From Aphrocallistes beatrix (lineage: Eukaryota; Porifera; Hexactinellida; Sceptrulophora; Aphrocallistidae): DNA of 64,000 nt. The DNA is taken from contig OY725499.1 in the NCBI GenBank assembly GCA_963281255.1, positions 2,871,148-2,935,147 on the forward strand, given 5' to 3'. The position numbers and the translations under genes were made by a program. The notes under the pieces were generated by a model that did no database searches, had not been told where the DNA came from, and was given only the letters and a program-made list of their open reading frames with translations. Below are positions 22,456 to 35,366 of this stretch, piece after piece. Each line of letters opens with the position of its first letter. Position 1 is the stretch's first letter.

Positions 22456-24409
22456 CTAGCTTATCTCGTTCGAACTGTTCATCTTGTATCTCTCCAGAAT
22501 TACATTTTCAACCTTTTTGAGATTATGCGGAATGCTTTTTATATTTGGAACCTTATTTTTCGGCAAGGTCTTGCTTTTCATTTTTAAATTCGATAGGTTC
22601 TCCGAGTCTGTTATTTCTATTTGAGGATGGCGAAACTTTGCTGCATGGTCCTCGATGCTCATTATATTTCCTTTCTTTGAACTATTGGGCAGTGTACGAC
22701 TTTTAGCTTCTGGGATTACTTTCCTTGTGCCATTCAGTTCATTGGTACTTTTGTTCATTTTTTTCGAATATTGATTTTTCAGTCCTTCAAAATTACTGAT
22801 TGAAGGTGCATCAATGAAAACAGAGTCAGTTGAATTAGACAGATTTCTAGTAAAAATGAAATTTTGTCCTTCAGTCATTTCAGTGAAATCAAAATTATGT
22901 GAAAGATCATCATAACTAAATTTTATTGGGATACAACTAGTTGAGAGATTTCCAGGTTTCGGGGGAATATTCAAAACGGAATAACTATCTTGAGTATCTT
23001 CCTGGTATAATTTTGAGACAGGGATGTATGAGTAAACTGAAGTCTGAGCATTCAGAAAGGAGGTCAGCCAATAATTACACTTATTTTCGTCATCAAATTC
23101 CATTACAATCTCCAAACCATCATTTGTAAATTTAATTGATCGTCCTTTATCTCTTTTTATGTCAAAAATTTCAAGAGAGATGACATATTCTGGAGATGAG
23201 CCGTTCATTTCTAATCCGAGCAAAACATTGCCTCTCTCTAATGCGCAGTAATAAAATCCTTTCAATTGATTAGAAATGGTCACGCACAACCTGATACAGC
23301 GATCTGGTGAAGTGTCTGGATGCATTTTGAAGAGGTTTCTGTCCTTTTTCAAAACGAGCAATTTACCCATCTCTTTCCTATGCCTAAATATACTCAGAGA
23401 TAATATAAAATATTGATTCTATGTAAGTGCTCATTACCTATGATACCATTTTGAAACTGGAAGTCTATATTTATTAAATATTTGTTTCTTATGATCTGTT
23501 GATTTCAAAATATCCCGATTTTAGAGCACCGTTATTTTATTTGCCTTTAAGCGCTTAACCGGTGGTAATTTTAGCTCTTAAAATTTCTAAATTGCTAGGT
23601 TACTAACAAACTCCATCTCATGATTTTCAGATACTTGATACTGGTTTCAAAATCTAAAGGGGTGAGATATGGTCTGCCGACTTTGCAACGTTCATGCCAT
23701 CTACCACAACCATAATAAATTAAATAACCGCCAATCCGCCGTTCTTCAAATCTTCAACACTGAAAATACCAAGAAACCACCAGGAAAATGTTGATTAACG
23801 ATTCTTAGAGGGGCAGTGGTGACAATCTGGACAGTTATCCGCCACTTCTCCAGCAAAGGTGCATTACTATATAACACTGACCAGTCCGAATCAATATATT
23901 ATAGTCCATAGTGTTACGATTAATGATTTATTTCTCGGGCTGCTCATGAAAGAATTCAGTTTGAATATACAAGATATAATATAGCCTTCAACCTCTTCTA
24001 GATTCGCCGCTAGTCTTACACAATACATGTACTGTACTAATTGATGGCTGTTACAGTAGCATTAAGAATATTCCAGTTGTATATCAGAATACCTAACTAC
24101 TTACTTGTCTTCCTTTGTGCTCTCTCTCGATAAATTCTTGGCCTCATTCTTCACACTCGATTGGGATTCTGAATTAACATACAAATGTTCAGGTTGATCC
24201 AGTACAATCAATGCATTTTTGAAATACCGAGAAATAGTGATCTGTTCTAATTTGAGATCAGGCGTAAGGAGATTTATCTTATCCAAGAATATCAACCCAT
24301 CTAGATAAAAAATTCAGTTCATTTATCAAAAAATAAAAATTAATGAACAAGAATATCCTCGCTAACCTATTAGAGTGTTTGTGATGCGGCTTTTGAGATC
24401 GTTATCCAT
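22456..24409 (-). CDS. A2: PH-like adaptor paralogue with shortened tail, 388 aa
   Basis: Exons 24409-24367 (43 nt), 24300-24105 and 23383-22456; phases 1 and 2 preserved. The PH-like domain is nearly identical to A1 (one Lys/Arg change, K157R in A1 numbering, over about 120 residues). The tail has drifted: a 21-nt stretch is lost where A1 encodes IRKGPFPEV, and one T is missing near 22477 relative to A1 and A3, so the last residues read MNSSNEIS instead of MKQFERDK. This looks like recent tail erosion rather than gene death, since the rest of the frame is open. Divergent from B1, whose first exon starts about 1.3 kb away. Confidence 0.8.
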
Positions 24410-24880
24410 TATGAATTGATCAACTACTAACTAGTACAGAATTAAACTAAAAAGTTAACTAATACTCTTACTGTCAGTACAATTCACTAGTTGATACTAC
24501 ACGCTAGTTGGCATACAAAGTACGCGTATACGAAGATATTGCATTACACAATTATGCAACTATCTGATGAAAGCTATAATATTACTATATTCGGAGAATT
24601 AAATGTTAAGAAAGTCATATGGAAACTGTTTGTGGCTCGCATAATCTTATTACTATATTAGGAATTTTTGTTGTTGTTTGTTTGTTTGTTTGTCCAAATC
24701 GTAGGGTTATGAAAATTGGCATGAAGGTGCTAAATGACTAGTCTATGAGTTTAAGTTTGAATCTCTAAGCGAAATTTTAACATTGAGTTCAACCTCTTCG
24801 AGATCACATGTTCACTTCTCAATGACTGTTTACAATACCATCAAGAATATCTCACAGATTAGAATATCTAACTGCTTACC
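24410..24880. other. A2 upstream region with (GTTT)n
   Basis: No gene. Contains a (GTTT)n run at about 24670-24692 followed by CCAAATCGTAGGGTTATGAA, which resembles the Helitron-like block at 62,815-62,900. The duplicate at about 35,630 has a longer (GTTT)n. Confidence 0.45.
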
Positions 24881-24892
24881 TACTAACTTGCT

Positions 24893-25188
24893 TTTTATCT
24901 TCTCTCGAAATATTTTGAGACCTCTCTTCACACCTGATTGAGATTTTGAATTAACATGAAACTGTTCAGGTCAATCTACGCGTAGCATAGCCAATAAATT
25001 TTTAAATAACCGAGAATAGTGTTCCATTCTAATTTTAAAATAGGCGTTAGATGATATGTTATCCTTTCAAAAAATCAGCCCATCTAGATAAAAAAATCAG
25101 GTATTGAGCAAAATAATATTTGATGAAATCGGATAAATATCGCCGCTAACCTAGGAGAGTATTTGTGACTTGAGGTCGTTATCCAGTA
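24893..25188 (-). pseudogene. Relic of A-type exons 1 and 2, start codon lost
   Basis: Minus-strand reading shows exon 1 at about 25188-25150 with the ATG changed to CTG (CTGGATAACGACCTCAAG) and a 7-nt deletion relative to its sister at about 36,080-36,121, then a degenerate exon 2 (GATTTTTTGAAAGGATAAC...). No exon 3 follows; A2 lies next instead. So a second A gene once stood head-to-tail upstream of A2 and lost its body. Confidence 0.7.
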
Positions 25189-25648
25189 TGAATAGAATCT
25201 ACTGATATAAAACTAAACTAATGTTAACTTTACAAATTCACTAGTTAGCATACGAGTGAATTGTGTAATTGGCAGTCTTATAAAAACAAGGTATTACATT
25301 ACATCGCTATATCTCAAGTAAAGAGCATTACTCATACTTAAGTACGTGTATTGAGAAAGTCACATACGTAACGCCATTTGTCTGTATAGCATCTCTGTAT
25401 ATGAAACACAAACAGCATTTTTGAGAACGCAGACATGTAAAACAGATTTAGAGCTTTGAAGTTTGGCCTATTACTAATTGAGTGGTGTTAGAAGTGAATG
25501 AGTTAGATGGAAGCCTACTGTTGATGGAGAATAGATAATGACCTAATAGTTCAGTGCTAACCACTCCTAGCTTACCCAGTACCCCATTACAAATTGCTCT
25601 GTGAAATAGCAACTGGCACACTGGCACAATAGATAATAGAGATCTTAC

Positions 25649-25663
25649 AGCTATATATATAGC
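25649..25663 (+). promoter_or_regulatory. TATA element of B1
   Basis: AGCTATATATATAGC, a palindromic TATA box, 38 bp before the B1 ATG. The same sequence precedes B2, and AGCTATATATAGC precedes C1 at equal spacing, so the core promoter was copied with the genes. Confidence 0.6.
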
Positions 25664-25700
25664 AAATTGTAGGTACAGTTACTCACATTAAATCTGTAGA

Positions 25701-28700
25701 ATGGATGAAGAACTTAAAATTATGATAATCAATGGTTTCTTAGGTAGGTTTATCAGCTTTATTTCCCAGTAAGTTCTCTCTAACTATCTATGCTCTGTAA
25801 TAGTCTACCTTGACCCCTCAATTAATGGACATTTAGGAAGAAAATAGTATAGACAAACCTAAATAATTGTCTATGTTCTCTAATAGTCCAACTGGGGCCA
25901 CTTTTCCATATGGGTGGACAATTAGATAGAACATCCTGTATCTACTAAGTTGTTTTATCAAGAACGAAAATTCTGATTTAACATTAACAGTGTTGTCCAA
26001 AGAGCGAAAAATATGCGTTCCCGGATCAGAGCTGCGCTCCCACTCCCGTGTGCTTCAATGTGACTTGAACTCTTCAACATCTATTTTACTAGAGTTTGGA
26101 TTAAAGTATCTGAAAAATCACTTAATTTGTCCAGTATTCAAACTGCTATCATTCATCATATACCTACAATATTAATTTTGAAGGGTGCGAAGAGTCTACT
26201 CGAGGACGAGGTCCCAATTTTGACCACCATGAACCATAGCCGGAAACAGTCCTATATTTCCATGTAGGGTGCGAGCGGAAGCGCAAGTTCAGTGCTCCTT
26301 CTCCCGATCTTCATCACTGAACATTACTATGATGCCTAGTATATTGGTAGTTGAGATCTTCTAGCTTAAAATACAATATTGAGTAAAAGCTGTGAAAATA
26401 TGTGTATAGTACATACAGGGGCGCCGAACTTTGGAAATTTTGGAGTTCTAGGGGGGCTCGAGCCCCCCCCCAGCCCCCCCGGGTTCGGCGCCTATGAGTA
26501 CATATACCTGAGTGGACTGACTCATAAACCTTGACCCTTATGACCCATCGAACAATATGAACGTTAAGTTTGAAAAGAGAGTTAATCAATTAATTTATTA
26601 TTGTATTATATTCCAATCCATTGAGAAAGTTTATTCTGTTTCTAGGACATTTGATTTGCATTGGCGAAATACTATCCCTAGAATGAAAATGACGGTAAAC
26701 TAACGTTACTGATTTTATTAAAACTATCCTCGTTGTACCATCACATCATCACTTTATATGATGGTGGTCTTAATACTTTGTATTTTTATCTCATAATTGA
26801 CATTCATTTTATATATTTTGTATAGAAGGACTTATTTTCATCGAAAAAATTGGAGAAAAGCTATTAAATGAGGAGCTTGAAATAGAACAGAAAAGTATCG
26901 TCAAGTCGTTTACAAAACTTATATCTATCCTTGAAAACACTCAACCATTATGTAGCAATTCAAATACAGAATCAACTAAAAGTCCCCCAGTGCCTGAACA
27001 CAATGAAGAAATGGAGTTTACGTTATATAAGGAATCACAAAACAGGTTACTAAGATAGCAATATCTATACTATTAAAACTCTATTCATATTTATATATTT
27101 AGTATATCTCTGTCAGTGGCGTAGCTAGGAATCAGAGATTGCTAGGACACGCATAGCTGGGGCACAAATATATTATGTATCAGGGGCGAATCCAAGATTT
27201 GTTAATTAAGGGGCCCAGAGTGAGCGACGGTCTGGGAGGGAGGCTTGCCCCCAGTAGAAAATTTTTGTAGCGACCTACCATAAGTGGGGTCTGGGAGCCT
27301 GATTGCTTTGTAACTAGACACCTTGTTACAAAGCAATCATAACGAAATAACAACTATCATATTCTAACATTATTACTAATTTACTATCGTTAATTTCCAT
27401 TACAAATTCATTAACCAAAGGGTTTAATCGATCAATTGACCAGAACTGTTCGGATTAACGAGGGTGTACTATCGATAAACATGAATGAGAATACTACACG
27501 TAGTGTATAATGAGCAAAACGAATTGCCCCCACCCCCCTTTGTGAATCACGGGATATGGGTTTTGTTCACAAAAAGGTTGCAAATACGAAAAGTTGCTTA
27601 AGAGGAACATAATTAATACAGAATCTACATTTGGGATTTGTAAATTGGTTGCTAATAGAGCAATGTTGCTAATAGGGGAGTTGCTTATAATTATGCGAAT
27701 GCCACTACTTTCATCTGGTATAGAGGTATTTGTATAAATTTGTTTTGCATACTGTGGGAGAGTTAAGGTGATCAATAGTTGAGCATATAAGTACAGTCGA
27801 CTCCGCTTAATAGGGCCACTGTTTAATCGGGTCAGCCGCTTAATCGGGCCACTTTTGGCAGGACCGGAATAGCTCTCACACATATAAGCTAATACAAAAT
27901 ATTTTCGGTTAATAGGGTCCTCCGCTTAATCGGGGCAAAATGTCCTCTGACCGATGTGGCCCTATTAAGCGGAGTCGACTGTATTATAATTTTTTCTGGG
28001 GACATGCCCCCGGACCCCTTACCGTCGCTCGCTCTTTTCCCCCTTTAAGAAACCTTGCAATCCGTCACTGGTGGTCATTAGTTCATTATCGAATCTCATT
28101 GGGTGGGCCCCGAAAACCTGAAATTTCTGATCTCCCAACACTTGAATCAACAGCCGTAGTGTGGGAATAGAAACAGACGCTTTTACTCATCCCAAAAACC
28201 ACTTTTGCTCATCCCAAAAACCACTTTTGCTCATCCCAAAACCACTTTTGCTTATCCTAAAAATCTGCCTCTCACTGAGAGAATGTGCGAATGTTGACTC
28301 CTCCAATATTTATTCAAATAAACAAATATTATGAAATTAGATGCGAAGTTGAACTGATTTTGAAGTATGCTGATGAAGAAACATATTTTATTAGCTAATA
28401 CCTCTTAGGCCATCTGCTCGCTTCAATTTGCTGTATTTGAAAGTAGTTTTATTATCATTAAATGTGTTTTCTAGCCCAACACAAAGGAAACCTGAGTCCT
28501 TACCGCCAATGAAATCGAATGATGACTATTTGATCCTTGAGGAGAATCAAACCTTTTTCAAAATGCAGTCTGACCTTCCATCATACAGGTACATCAGATT
28601 GTACGTATCAGTCAATAATAATATCAAAAGAAAATATTACTGCGTTTTGGAAAAATCATTCATCCTGTTCGGCTTAAAATTGAATAATCTTCCTCCTGAG

Positions 28701-29384
28701 TACGCAATTCCTCTTGAAAAGTATGAAATAAGTGAAGAAATGGGAAATGTTATAAAGTTGGTTAATAACGGGATAGAAATTGCAATGCAATTTGAATCAG
28801 AAAGTGAATGCAAATCCTGGCTTGAATCCATATGTAATGCTCAGAGCTCTGTTTATTCTTACGTGCCCATTCGATTACAAGAAATAGAAGATAATTCACC
28901 ACCAGAAACTGTGTCCTGCCAAACTCACACTGACATCAAACCACCTGCTTTGCCTCCAAAAATCGGATCTATTGATTCGTCCCAAAACTGGGATTTAAAT
29001 ATCCCTGGTCAAAGAAGAATGAGTAAATCAAACAGCCTTACTAATTTAACTGAGACACTACCTTTTTACTATGATTCACCTCTTTCTATAAAACGGACAC
29101 AATCACCAAACAGGAGAGAGCGGCCTCTTCGTCCACCTCCCTTACCCCCACTCAATAAATGGATTAAACAAAAAAGTGAAAATAAAGAGTTTGCACAGTC
29201 TCTATCTCATTGTAACAGAGGAAATACCCCGCGAAAAGGCCGAAGTTCTCTTCCTCAAAATATCTATCCAGATGGGCTACCTCTTGCTAGCACCAAGTCA
29301 ACTCCTTTAACTAGTCATGGAAGAGACATCACAAAACTAGAAAAATCAAGAGGACTGATCTCTCAGAGCAAGGAACCAGTTTAG
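25701..29384 (+). CDS. B1: PH-like/proline-rich adaptor paralogue, 390 aa
   Basis: Exons 25701-25743, 26826-27045 and 28475-29384, phases 1 and 2, GT-AG. Residues 1-87: helical, acidic (MDEELKIMIINGFL, GLIFIEKIGEKLLNEELE). PH-like domain at about 105-212: YRYIRLYVSVN, KYYCVLEKSFILFGLKL, PPEYAIPLEKYEI, GIEIAMQF, final helix with Trp203. Then VYSYVPIRLQ. Tail 224-390 has a class II SH3-ligand PPALPPK (244-250), a class I-like RERPLRPPPLPP (302-313) and serine/arginine stretches; no SH3 or SH2 domain of its own. An intracellular adaptor is the natural guess. AATAAA at 29464 is a likely poly(A) signal. The 48-nt open extension before 28475 is intron, because AG at 28473-28474 restores the family phase. 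Confidence 0.85.
26416..26496. mobile_element. 81 bp hAT-like MITE, 8-bp TSD, in B1 intron 1
   Basis: CAGGGGCGCCGAACTT at the left, GGGTTCGGCGCCTATG at the right, flanked by AGTACATA (26408-26415 and 26497-26504), a perfect 8-bp duplication. The sister copy is in B2 intron 1 at about 37327-37412, so insertion predates the block duplication. Confidence 0.8.
27794..27981. mobile_element. 188 bp Tigger-like MITE in B1 intron 2 (absent from B2)
   Basis: CAGTCGACTCCGCTTAATAG ... AAGCGGAGTCGACTG, TA flanks. B2 has the intact site AAGTATTATAAT at 38709-38720, so this copy arrived after the B1/B2 duplication. Confidence 0.88.
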
Positions 29385-30480
29385 AGAGGTTTTCAGTTTA
29401 TTCTCACTATTAGAAAAAAAACGTGAATACCTCCAACAAAACATGTGGAAACATTGATAATTGAATAAACGGACTTATCTAAACGTGAATTCTTTATAGA
29501 ATGAGAATGTTAATGAATATAATTTACTGCCTTGAATGTTTTATATTTTGTGCACATGTTAGCTATTACTTGAGTAATGTCAAATCTACTTCTATACTTC
29601 TAGAGTGGGAATCAGTCAACTCGTACCAACTACCAAAATGAAACGTACGATTTCTATAGAATTTTGGATGAGATATCTATAAGAACACAACGAAAAGCAG
29701 GATTTTCTGCTGACTTGGTACGATTTGACTTGGTACGATTTGACTGAGTACGAGTTGACTGGCATTCTTCTAGAATCTAGAGCTACTACTGCTGTATCAG
29801 AAATCCGATTTCTAAAGTATATGGGATTGTTTGTTTCGACATTCTGATCTATATTTTCCAGGAGAGTGCGCTTCATACATTACAAAGACACGAAATAAAC
29901 CAACGCGATTAATATATGAATATTACAGTGGTATTGCTTATATGTGCAACTCAGGCCTTATTTTAAGAAATTTTTACAGCTGCACAATGTTGTTATAAAT
30001 TCTAATATAATCACTTTTTACACACTGTATACGCCACAAAAGGGTGCAGAAATAAAAAACCTCGTTCTTCCTATGCATTGAAAATTCAGTTTCAGAGAAA
30101 AATCTCCCCGACATAAAAGTATTCCCATAAATTTATCATATATGGTACTGTCACTGTGGAACACAGATATAACGATATCGTTGGGACGGTGAAAGATTAT
30201 TCGCTCTAAGCGTGAATTCGGAATAACCGTGTTTGGAAAACATAAATAAATGTAAACGGGACTAAGAATAATTCGTTATAATCATGAATGCGTTATATCT
30301 GTGTTCGTTATATCCGTTTATCACTGTATTTTGGTTTGGTAATAATTCACACAATATGAATAATAGAGACTGACACAGTAATGAGTAATATAAGTACATG
30401 TACTAATAGTATCATCAAAAATACATACATTTATCAAATTGAAATAAAAAAACTCATAATGATCTCGGTTTACAACCCAC
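29385..30480. repeat. B1 3' flank with two palindromic MITEs
   Basis: 29607-29766 is an inverted repeat with GGAATCAGTCAACTCGTACC at the left and GTACGAGTTGACTGG at the right; relatives lie after B2 and in C1 intron 1 (41436-41635). 30150-30330 is a second one (TGTGGAACACAGATATAACG, inverse near 30290-30328). Identity with the B2 flank ends at 29948, the right edge of the segmental duplication. Confidence 0.65.
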
Positions 30481-30565
30481 ACTTTATCAACCCATCTAGA
30501 TAAAAAAATCAGTTCATTTATAAAAAAATAGAATGTGTTGAAACAAGAATATCCTCGCTAACCTA

Positions 30566-30608
30566 TTAGAGTGTTTGTGATGCGGCTTTTGAGATTGTTA
30601 TCCATTAT
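30566..30608 (-). pseudogene. Orphan A-type exon 1
   Basis: An intact 43-nt first exon (MDN-NLKSRITNTLI, GTTAGC donor) plus intron 1 down to the exon 2 acceptor at about 30483 (TATCTAGATGGGTTG), after which the similarity stops. No second or third exon follows. The gene body was lost, probably by deletion at the duplication junction. Confidence 0.75.
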
Positions 30609-31879
30609 GAATTGATAAAATAGTATAAAATTAAACTAAAAGTAAAAACTAATACAATTAATGAATAGACATACACTTTAAAGAAGAGATATTATATTAC
30701 TTATATACATAACTATCTGATAACTCTGATAAGAGTTATAATACTACTAGATTAGGAGATAATTCAAGTTAATTCAAATTTTTGAAGATTCAACATTTTG
30801 GGATCTTTGTTGAATCAGATGTTAAATATTTTGATCGTATTACCATCAAAGAAATGAATCTGCTGAAATTCCAAAGGGGAAGGACAGAACCTCCTGCTCC
30901 GAAGGTCCTGAAATGTCTATACTAAGGAAATATAATTAGACGCAGCTTATAGGTAAAGCTTTCAATATAGATATATCTATGCCATTATGCCTTCTTGGGG
31001 GGGGGACAATTATTCGAAGGCTGGCTACTATTCGAATATATACCTACTAAATATGAACACAGAAAAGGGACCCTGACATACGGGATAATCACAGGAATAT
31101 GGGAGCACACTTCCATCCCGTCTGTCAGAGTCTATTTGATGAGGAACATCGTATCAATCATATGCCCACTTCAATAACTCCACCTAAAACCCCAAGGCTT
31201 TTGGGGTACCAAAATTGTACATAAAGCAATAACTTGCAAATATAGATCCTTTTACAAAATTTCCAATCCCCAATCCTTTGTGGCAGCATATCTCAGCGAT
31301 TTTTCATGTTATGATTTCTTTGATGGCAATCTACACAAAATTGTCTCGGCTCTCACTTAAGTTGCTCAGAATCGAGATGTGAGGCCGTTTTTTGAGTTAA
31401 GACCTGCCAACTTCCGTGGTGGTTTGAACTTTGAAACACAATAACTCGCAAAAATCTCCTCGTGTCTCTATTCTTAGCTTAGGTGAAAGCTGAGACAATT
31501 CTGCGTCGATTCCCATCAAGGAAATCAGGATTAAAAGGCTGAGTTATAGTCGAAAACTGAATTCCTAATTATAAAATGGGGTGACAATTGCGTCATAACT
31601 CCATGAGTCGATATTTTTGTCTGAGGTTAGAACTTAGTGGAGCCATAGCCAAAAGACTCCAACATACCCAAATCATCTTTCTGTGCCTAGCAATTTCTTC
31701 AATCAATTCGTTACATATATATACGTACCTTATAATTTCAATGTGAGCGGCGCAGCGCAAGCAAACGAAGCGCGTGTAATGATGATGCATCAATGAACAC
31801 AGAGACAGTTGAATTGGAGATCTTTTTATACACCGAAATTTCGTGCTTTATTTTTATCTGTGTTAAAATAGTCAATATT
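30609..31879. other. Spacer with duplicated A1-flank sequence
   Basis: 30609-30790 repeats the A1 upstream flank. 31,500-31,730 is the inverted copy of the A1 intron 2 repeat (18,310-18,480). A GCGCAGCGCAAGCAAACGAA module sits at about 31748. A poly-G run is at 31002-31007. No gene. Confidence 0.45.
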
Positions 31880-32247
31880 CAAAATCATCATAACTTTTTT
31901 ACAGAACTAGCCTAGAGATTTCCAGGTTTCCGAAAGAGTATCAGCCAATGATTACACTTATTTTCATCATCAAATTGGATTACAACATCCACTGCTTTAT
32001 TTTTCAATTTAATTGATAGTCCTTTATCTCTTTTTATCTCAAATTTTTAAGAGAGATGACATAATCTGGAGATGAGTCATCCATTTTAATCCGAGAAAAA
32101 GATTGCCTCTTTCTAATGCGCAGTAATAAAATCCTTTAAATTGATTAGAAAAAGAAACGAACAACCTGATACAGCGATCTGTTGAAACACGAGGGAGCAT
32201 TTTAACGAGGGCTCTGTCTTTTTTTCAAAACGAGCAATTTAGGTTTC
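31880..32247 (-). pseudogene. A-family exon 3 pseudogene, less deleted copy
   Basis: Minus-strand remnant: KLLVLKK..., RCIRLFVSFSNQFKGFYYCA, GLKW, then a frameshift and stop near MSSLLKI, and finally the QFDDENKCNHWL region. It shares the aberrant 'MSSL(L)K' join with the fragment at 20122-20362, so the two are duplicates; this one keeps the first half of the PH-like domain. Confidence 0.75.
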
Positions 32248-32387
32248 TGTACCACATTATGGCGTCATCATTACTCATCAAAAATTTTAAAAATTGATAA
32301 ATTTGGTGATTTTTCGTGCGATATCGATTATAACATAGGACAGACGTATTTAGAGATGTTATTTCCCTTATAATTGATCAATGTGAC

Positions 32388-32470
32388 CCCAGGCGCCCAA
32401 AGGGCGCCTCCGGCGGACACAAAGTGTCCGCCAGGCGCGCAGCGCAAGCAAGCGAAGCGCGCTTGTATAT
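32388..32470. repeat. GC-rich hairpin module
   Basis: GGCGCC...GGCGCC followed by the perfect hairpin GGCGGACACAAAGTGTCCGCC and GCGCAGCGCAAGCAAGCGAA, then GCGCGCTTGTA. The same module, complete or partial, recurs in both orientations near 20009, 31748, 52780, 55133, 56646, 60774, 62140 and 63531. It is far more GC-rich than its surroundings. Confidence 0.8.
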
Positions 32471-33289
32471 TATAATACAACCAGCCAAGACTTTTGTTAC
32501 ACCCTGTAAAATTGAATTAGGAATGTTGCGTGAAATTCTGAGGCACTGAATGAAATTCTGAGACACCCGCTTAGAAGCATCAGCAAGCTCTGATCTAATA
32601 TTATACAACTTGTCTCAGAATTGTACATCCATGGTTCCTGTTATATAAGCGCCGGGGGTTTAAGTGAACGAAAAACATAAGCGCCGGGGAGCTTATTCAG
32701 GGAAATACGGTATGTTACAAATTAATATGTTAATACTCGCAGTAGTACTTTTTTTTAAACCGAGATTTTTCTGTAAAATTCTCAATTTAAAAATAGGAAA
32801 GTTATTAAACGAATCACGTTGTGACTTCATAATCCCATAGGTTCACTTCCAAAACCAATAGATAGCTGTTGAAGGAGTGTAAAATTACTCCTGTATACAA
32901 ATGTTCACCTTTTCCGACATATAGTCTTTCTTATTAATTATAGACAAATAAACAAACAAATAACCAACCAAACAATAGTGTCAAACTATAAATAAACACA
33001 GAAAAACGCATAGGATGTATCCCGCCCAAAGTATTATCAATTGAAATTTAGAAACACGACTATCTCGTTCGAACTGTTTCATCTTGTATCTTTCCAGGAT
33101 TACATTTTCAACCTTTTTGAGATTAGACGGAATGCTTTTTATATTTTGAACCTTATTTTTCGGCAAGGTCTTGCTTTTCATTGTTGAATTCGTTAGGTTC
33201 TCCGAGTGATATTATTTCTATTTGAGGATGACGAAACTTTGCTACATGGTCCTCGATGCGAATTTCTGGAAAAGGACCCTTTCTGATCA

Positions 33290-35366
33290 TTATATTTTCC
33301 TCCTTTGAACTATTGGACAGTGAACGACTTTTAGCTTTTGGGATTTTTTCCTTTTCCTATTCAGTTTATTGGTACTTTTGTTTATTGTTTTCGCGTATTG
33401 ATTTTTTCCGTACTCAAAATTACTGATTGAAGGTGCATCAAAGAACACAGAGTCAGTTGAATTAGACAGATTTCTAGTAGAATTGAAATTTAGTCTTTCA
33501 GTCATTTCAGTGAAATCAGAATTATGTGAAAGATCATCATAACTTAATTTTGTTGGGATACAACTAGTTGAGAGTTTTCCAGGTTTCGGGGGAATATTCA
33601 AAACGGAATAACTATCTTGAGTATCTTCCTGGTATAATTTTGAGACAGGGATGTATGAGTAAACTGAAGCCTGAGCATTCAGAAAGGAGGTCAGCCAATA
33701 ATTACACTTATTTTCGTCATCAAATTCCATTACAATCTCCAAACCATCATTTTTGAATTTAATTGATCGTCCTTTATTTTTTTTTATGTTAAAAATTTCA
33801 AGAGAGATGACATATTCTGGAGATGAGCCGTTCATTTCTAATCCGAGCAAAACATTGCTTCTTTCTAATGCGCAGTAATAAAATCCTTTCAATTGATTAG
33901 AAATGGTCACGCACAACCTGATACAGCGATCTGGTGAAGTGTCTGGATGCATTTTGAAGAGGTTTCTGTCCTTTTTCAAAACGAGCAATTTACCCATCTC
34001 TTCCCTATACCTAAATATAATCAGAGATAATATAAAAGATTGATTCTATGTAAGTGCTCATTACCTATGATACCATTTTGAAATTAGAAATCTATATTTA
34101 TTAAATATTTGTTTCTTATGATCTTTCAAAATATCCCGATTTTAGAGCACCGTTATTTTATTTGCCTCTAAGCGGTTAACTGGTGGTCATTTATTAGAAT
34201 GAACGAATAAAAAGTTTTTGATAAATATCTCACATATGATAATGTTTTAACTTTTTGTGTCAGCAACAACTAAATACTAGGAGCAGAAATAGAAATTACA
34301 CATATTACGTATATCAAAATACTGTCAGTAATTGCTTTTAAGGAAATCGGTTACCCACTGCATTTTTATTACTGGCCTTTCTCAAGAGCTTTTCACATCC
34401 ATACACAAATTATTACTTTTAAATATTTTATTGTGAAATAATTAAACTACGAGAGCAATGCTACAAGTACAATCAGATCACATGATGCAATAAGATAATA
34501 GCATGAGATTGATAGTCCCCCGTGAGATAGCTCTTAAAATTTCTAAAATGCAGGTTACAAACAAAGTCCATCATGATTTTCAGGTACTTAATACTGATTT
34601 CAGAATCTAGAGGGGTGAGACATGGTCTGCCGACTTTGCAACGTTCATGCCATCTACCACAACTATAATAAATTATATAACCGCCAATCCGCCATAGTTC
34701 TTCAACACTGAAAATATCAAGAAACCACCAGGAAAATGTTGATTAACGATTCTTAGAGGGACAGTGGTGACAATCTGGACAGTTATCCGCCACTTCTCCA
34801 GCAAAGGTGCATTACTATATAACACTGACCAGTCCTAAAATGAATCAATATATTATAGCTCATAGTGTTACGGTTAATGATTTATTTCTCGGGCTGCTCA
34901 TGAAAGAATTCAGTTTGAATATACAAGATATAATATAGCCTTCAACCTCTTCTAGATTCGCCGCTAGTTTTACACAATACATGTACTGTACTAATTGATG
35001 GCTGTTACAGTAGCATTAAGAATATGCCAGTTGTATATCAGAATACCTAACTACTTACTTGTCTTCCTTTGTGCCCTCTCTGGATAAATTCTTGGCCTCA
35101 TTCTTCACACTCGATTGGGATTCTGAATTAACATACAAATGTTCAGGTTGATCCAGTACAATCAATGCATTTTTGAAAGACCGAGAAATAGTGCTCCGTT
35201 CTAATTTGAGATCAGGCGTAAGGAGATTTATTATCTTTTCCAAGAATATCAACCCATCTAGATAAAAAATTCAGTTCATTTATCAAAAAATAAAAATTAA
35301 TGAACAAGAATATCCTCGCTAACCTATTAGAGTGTTTGTGATGCGGCTTTTGAGATCGTTATCCAT
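33290..35366 (-). CDS. A3: PH-like adaptor paralogue truncated by frameshift, 320 aa
   Basis: Exons 35366-35324 (43 nt), 35257-35059 and 34010-33290, phases intact. Helical part and PH-like domain are complete and very close to A1 and A2. After the YSYIP segment the frame shifts at about 33,335-33,350 (short deletions where A1 has KVIQKAKS), giving a basic ending and a stop at 33290. The lost tail is still readable in another frame between about 33,036 and 33,285 (MKSKTLPKNKVQN, KVENVILERYKMKQFERD). It is either a recent pseudogene or a short isoform gene. Divergent from B2. Confidence 0.65.

Noticed and set aside
26314..26589. Minus-strand 91-residue open frame
   Set aside because: Spans an hAT-like MITE in the B1 intron; the B2 copy breaks the frame content, no known protein.
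28428..28474. MLYLKVVL... as the N-terminus of B1 (and the same in B2)
   Set aside because: AG at 28473-28474 joins in the family phase to exon 2, so these bases are intron; it begins with a non-ATG codon.
32388..32470. GC hairpins as bacterial terminators or contamination
   Set aside because: The module is dispersed many times within animal introns and intergenic DNA, so it is a resident repeat.
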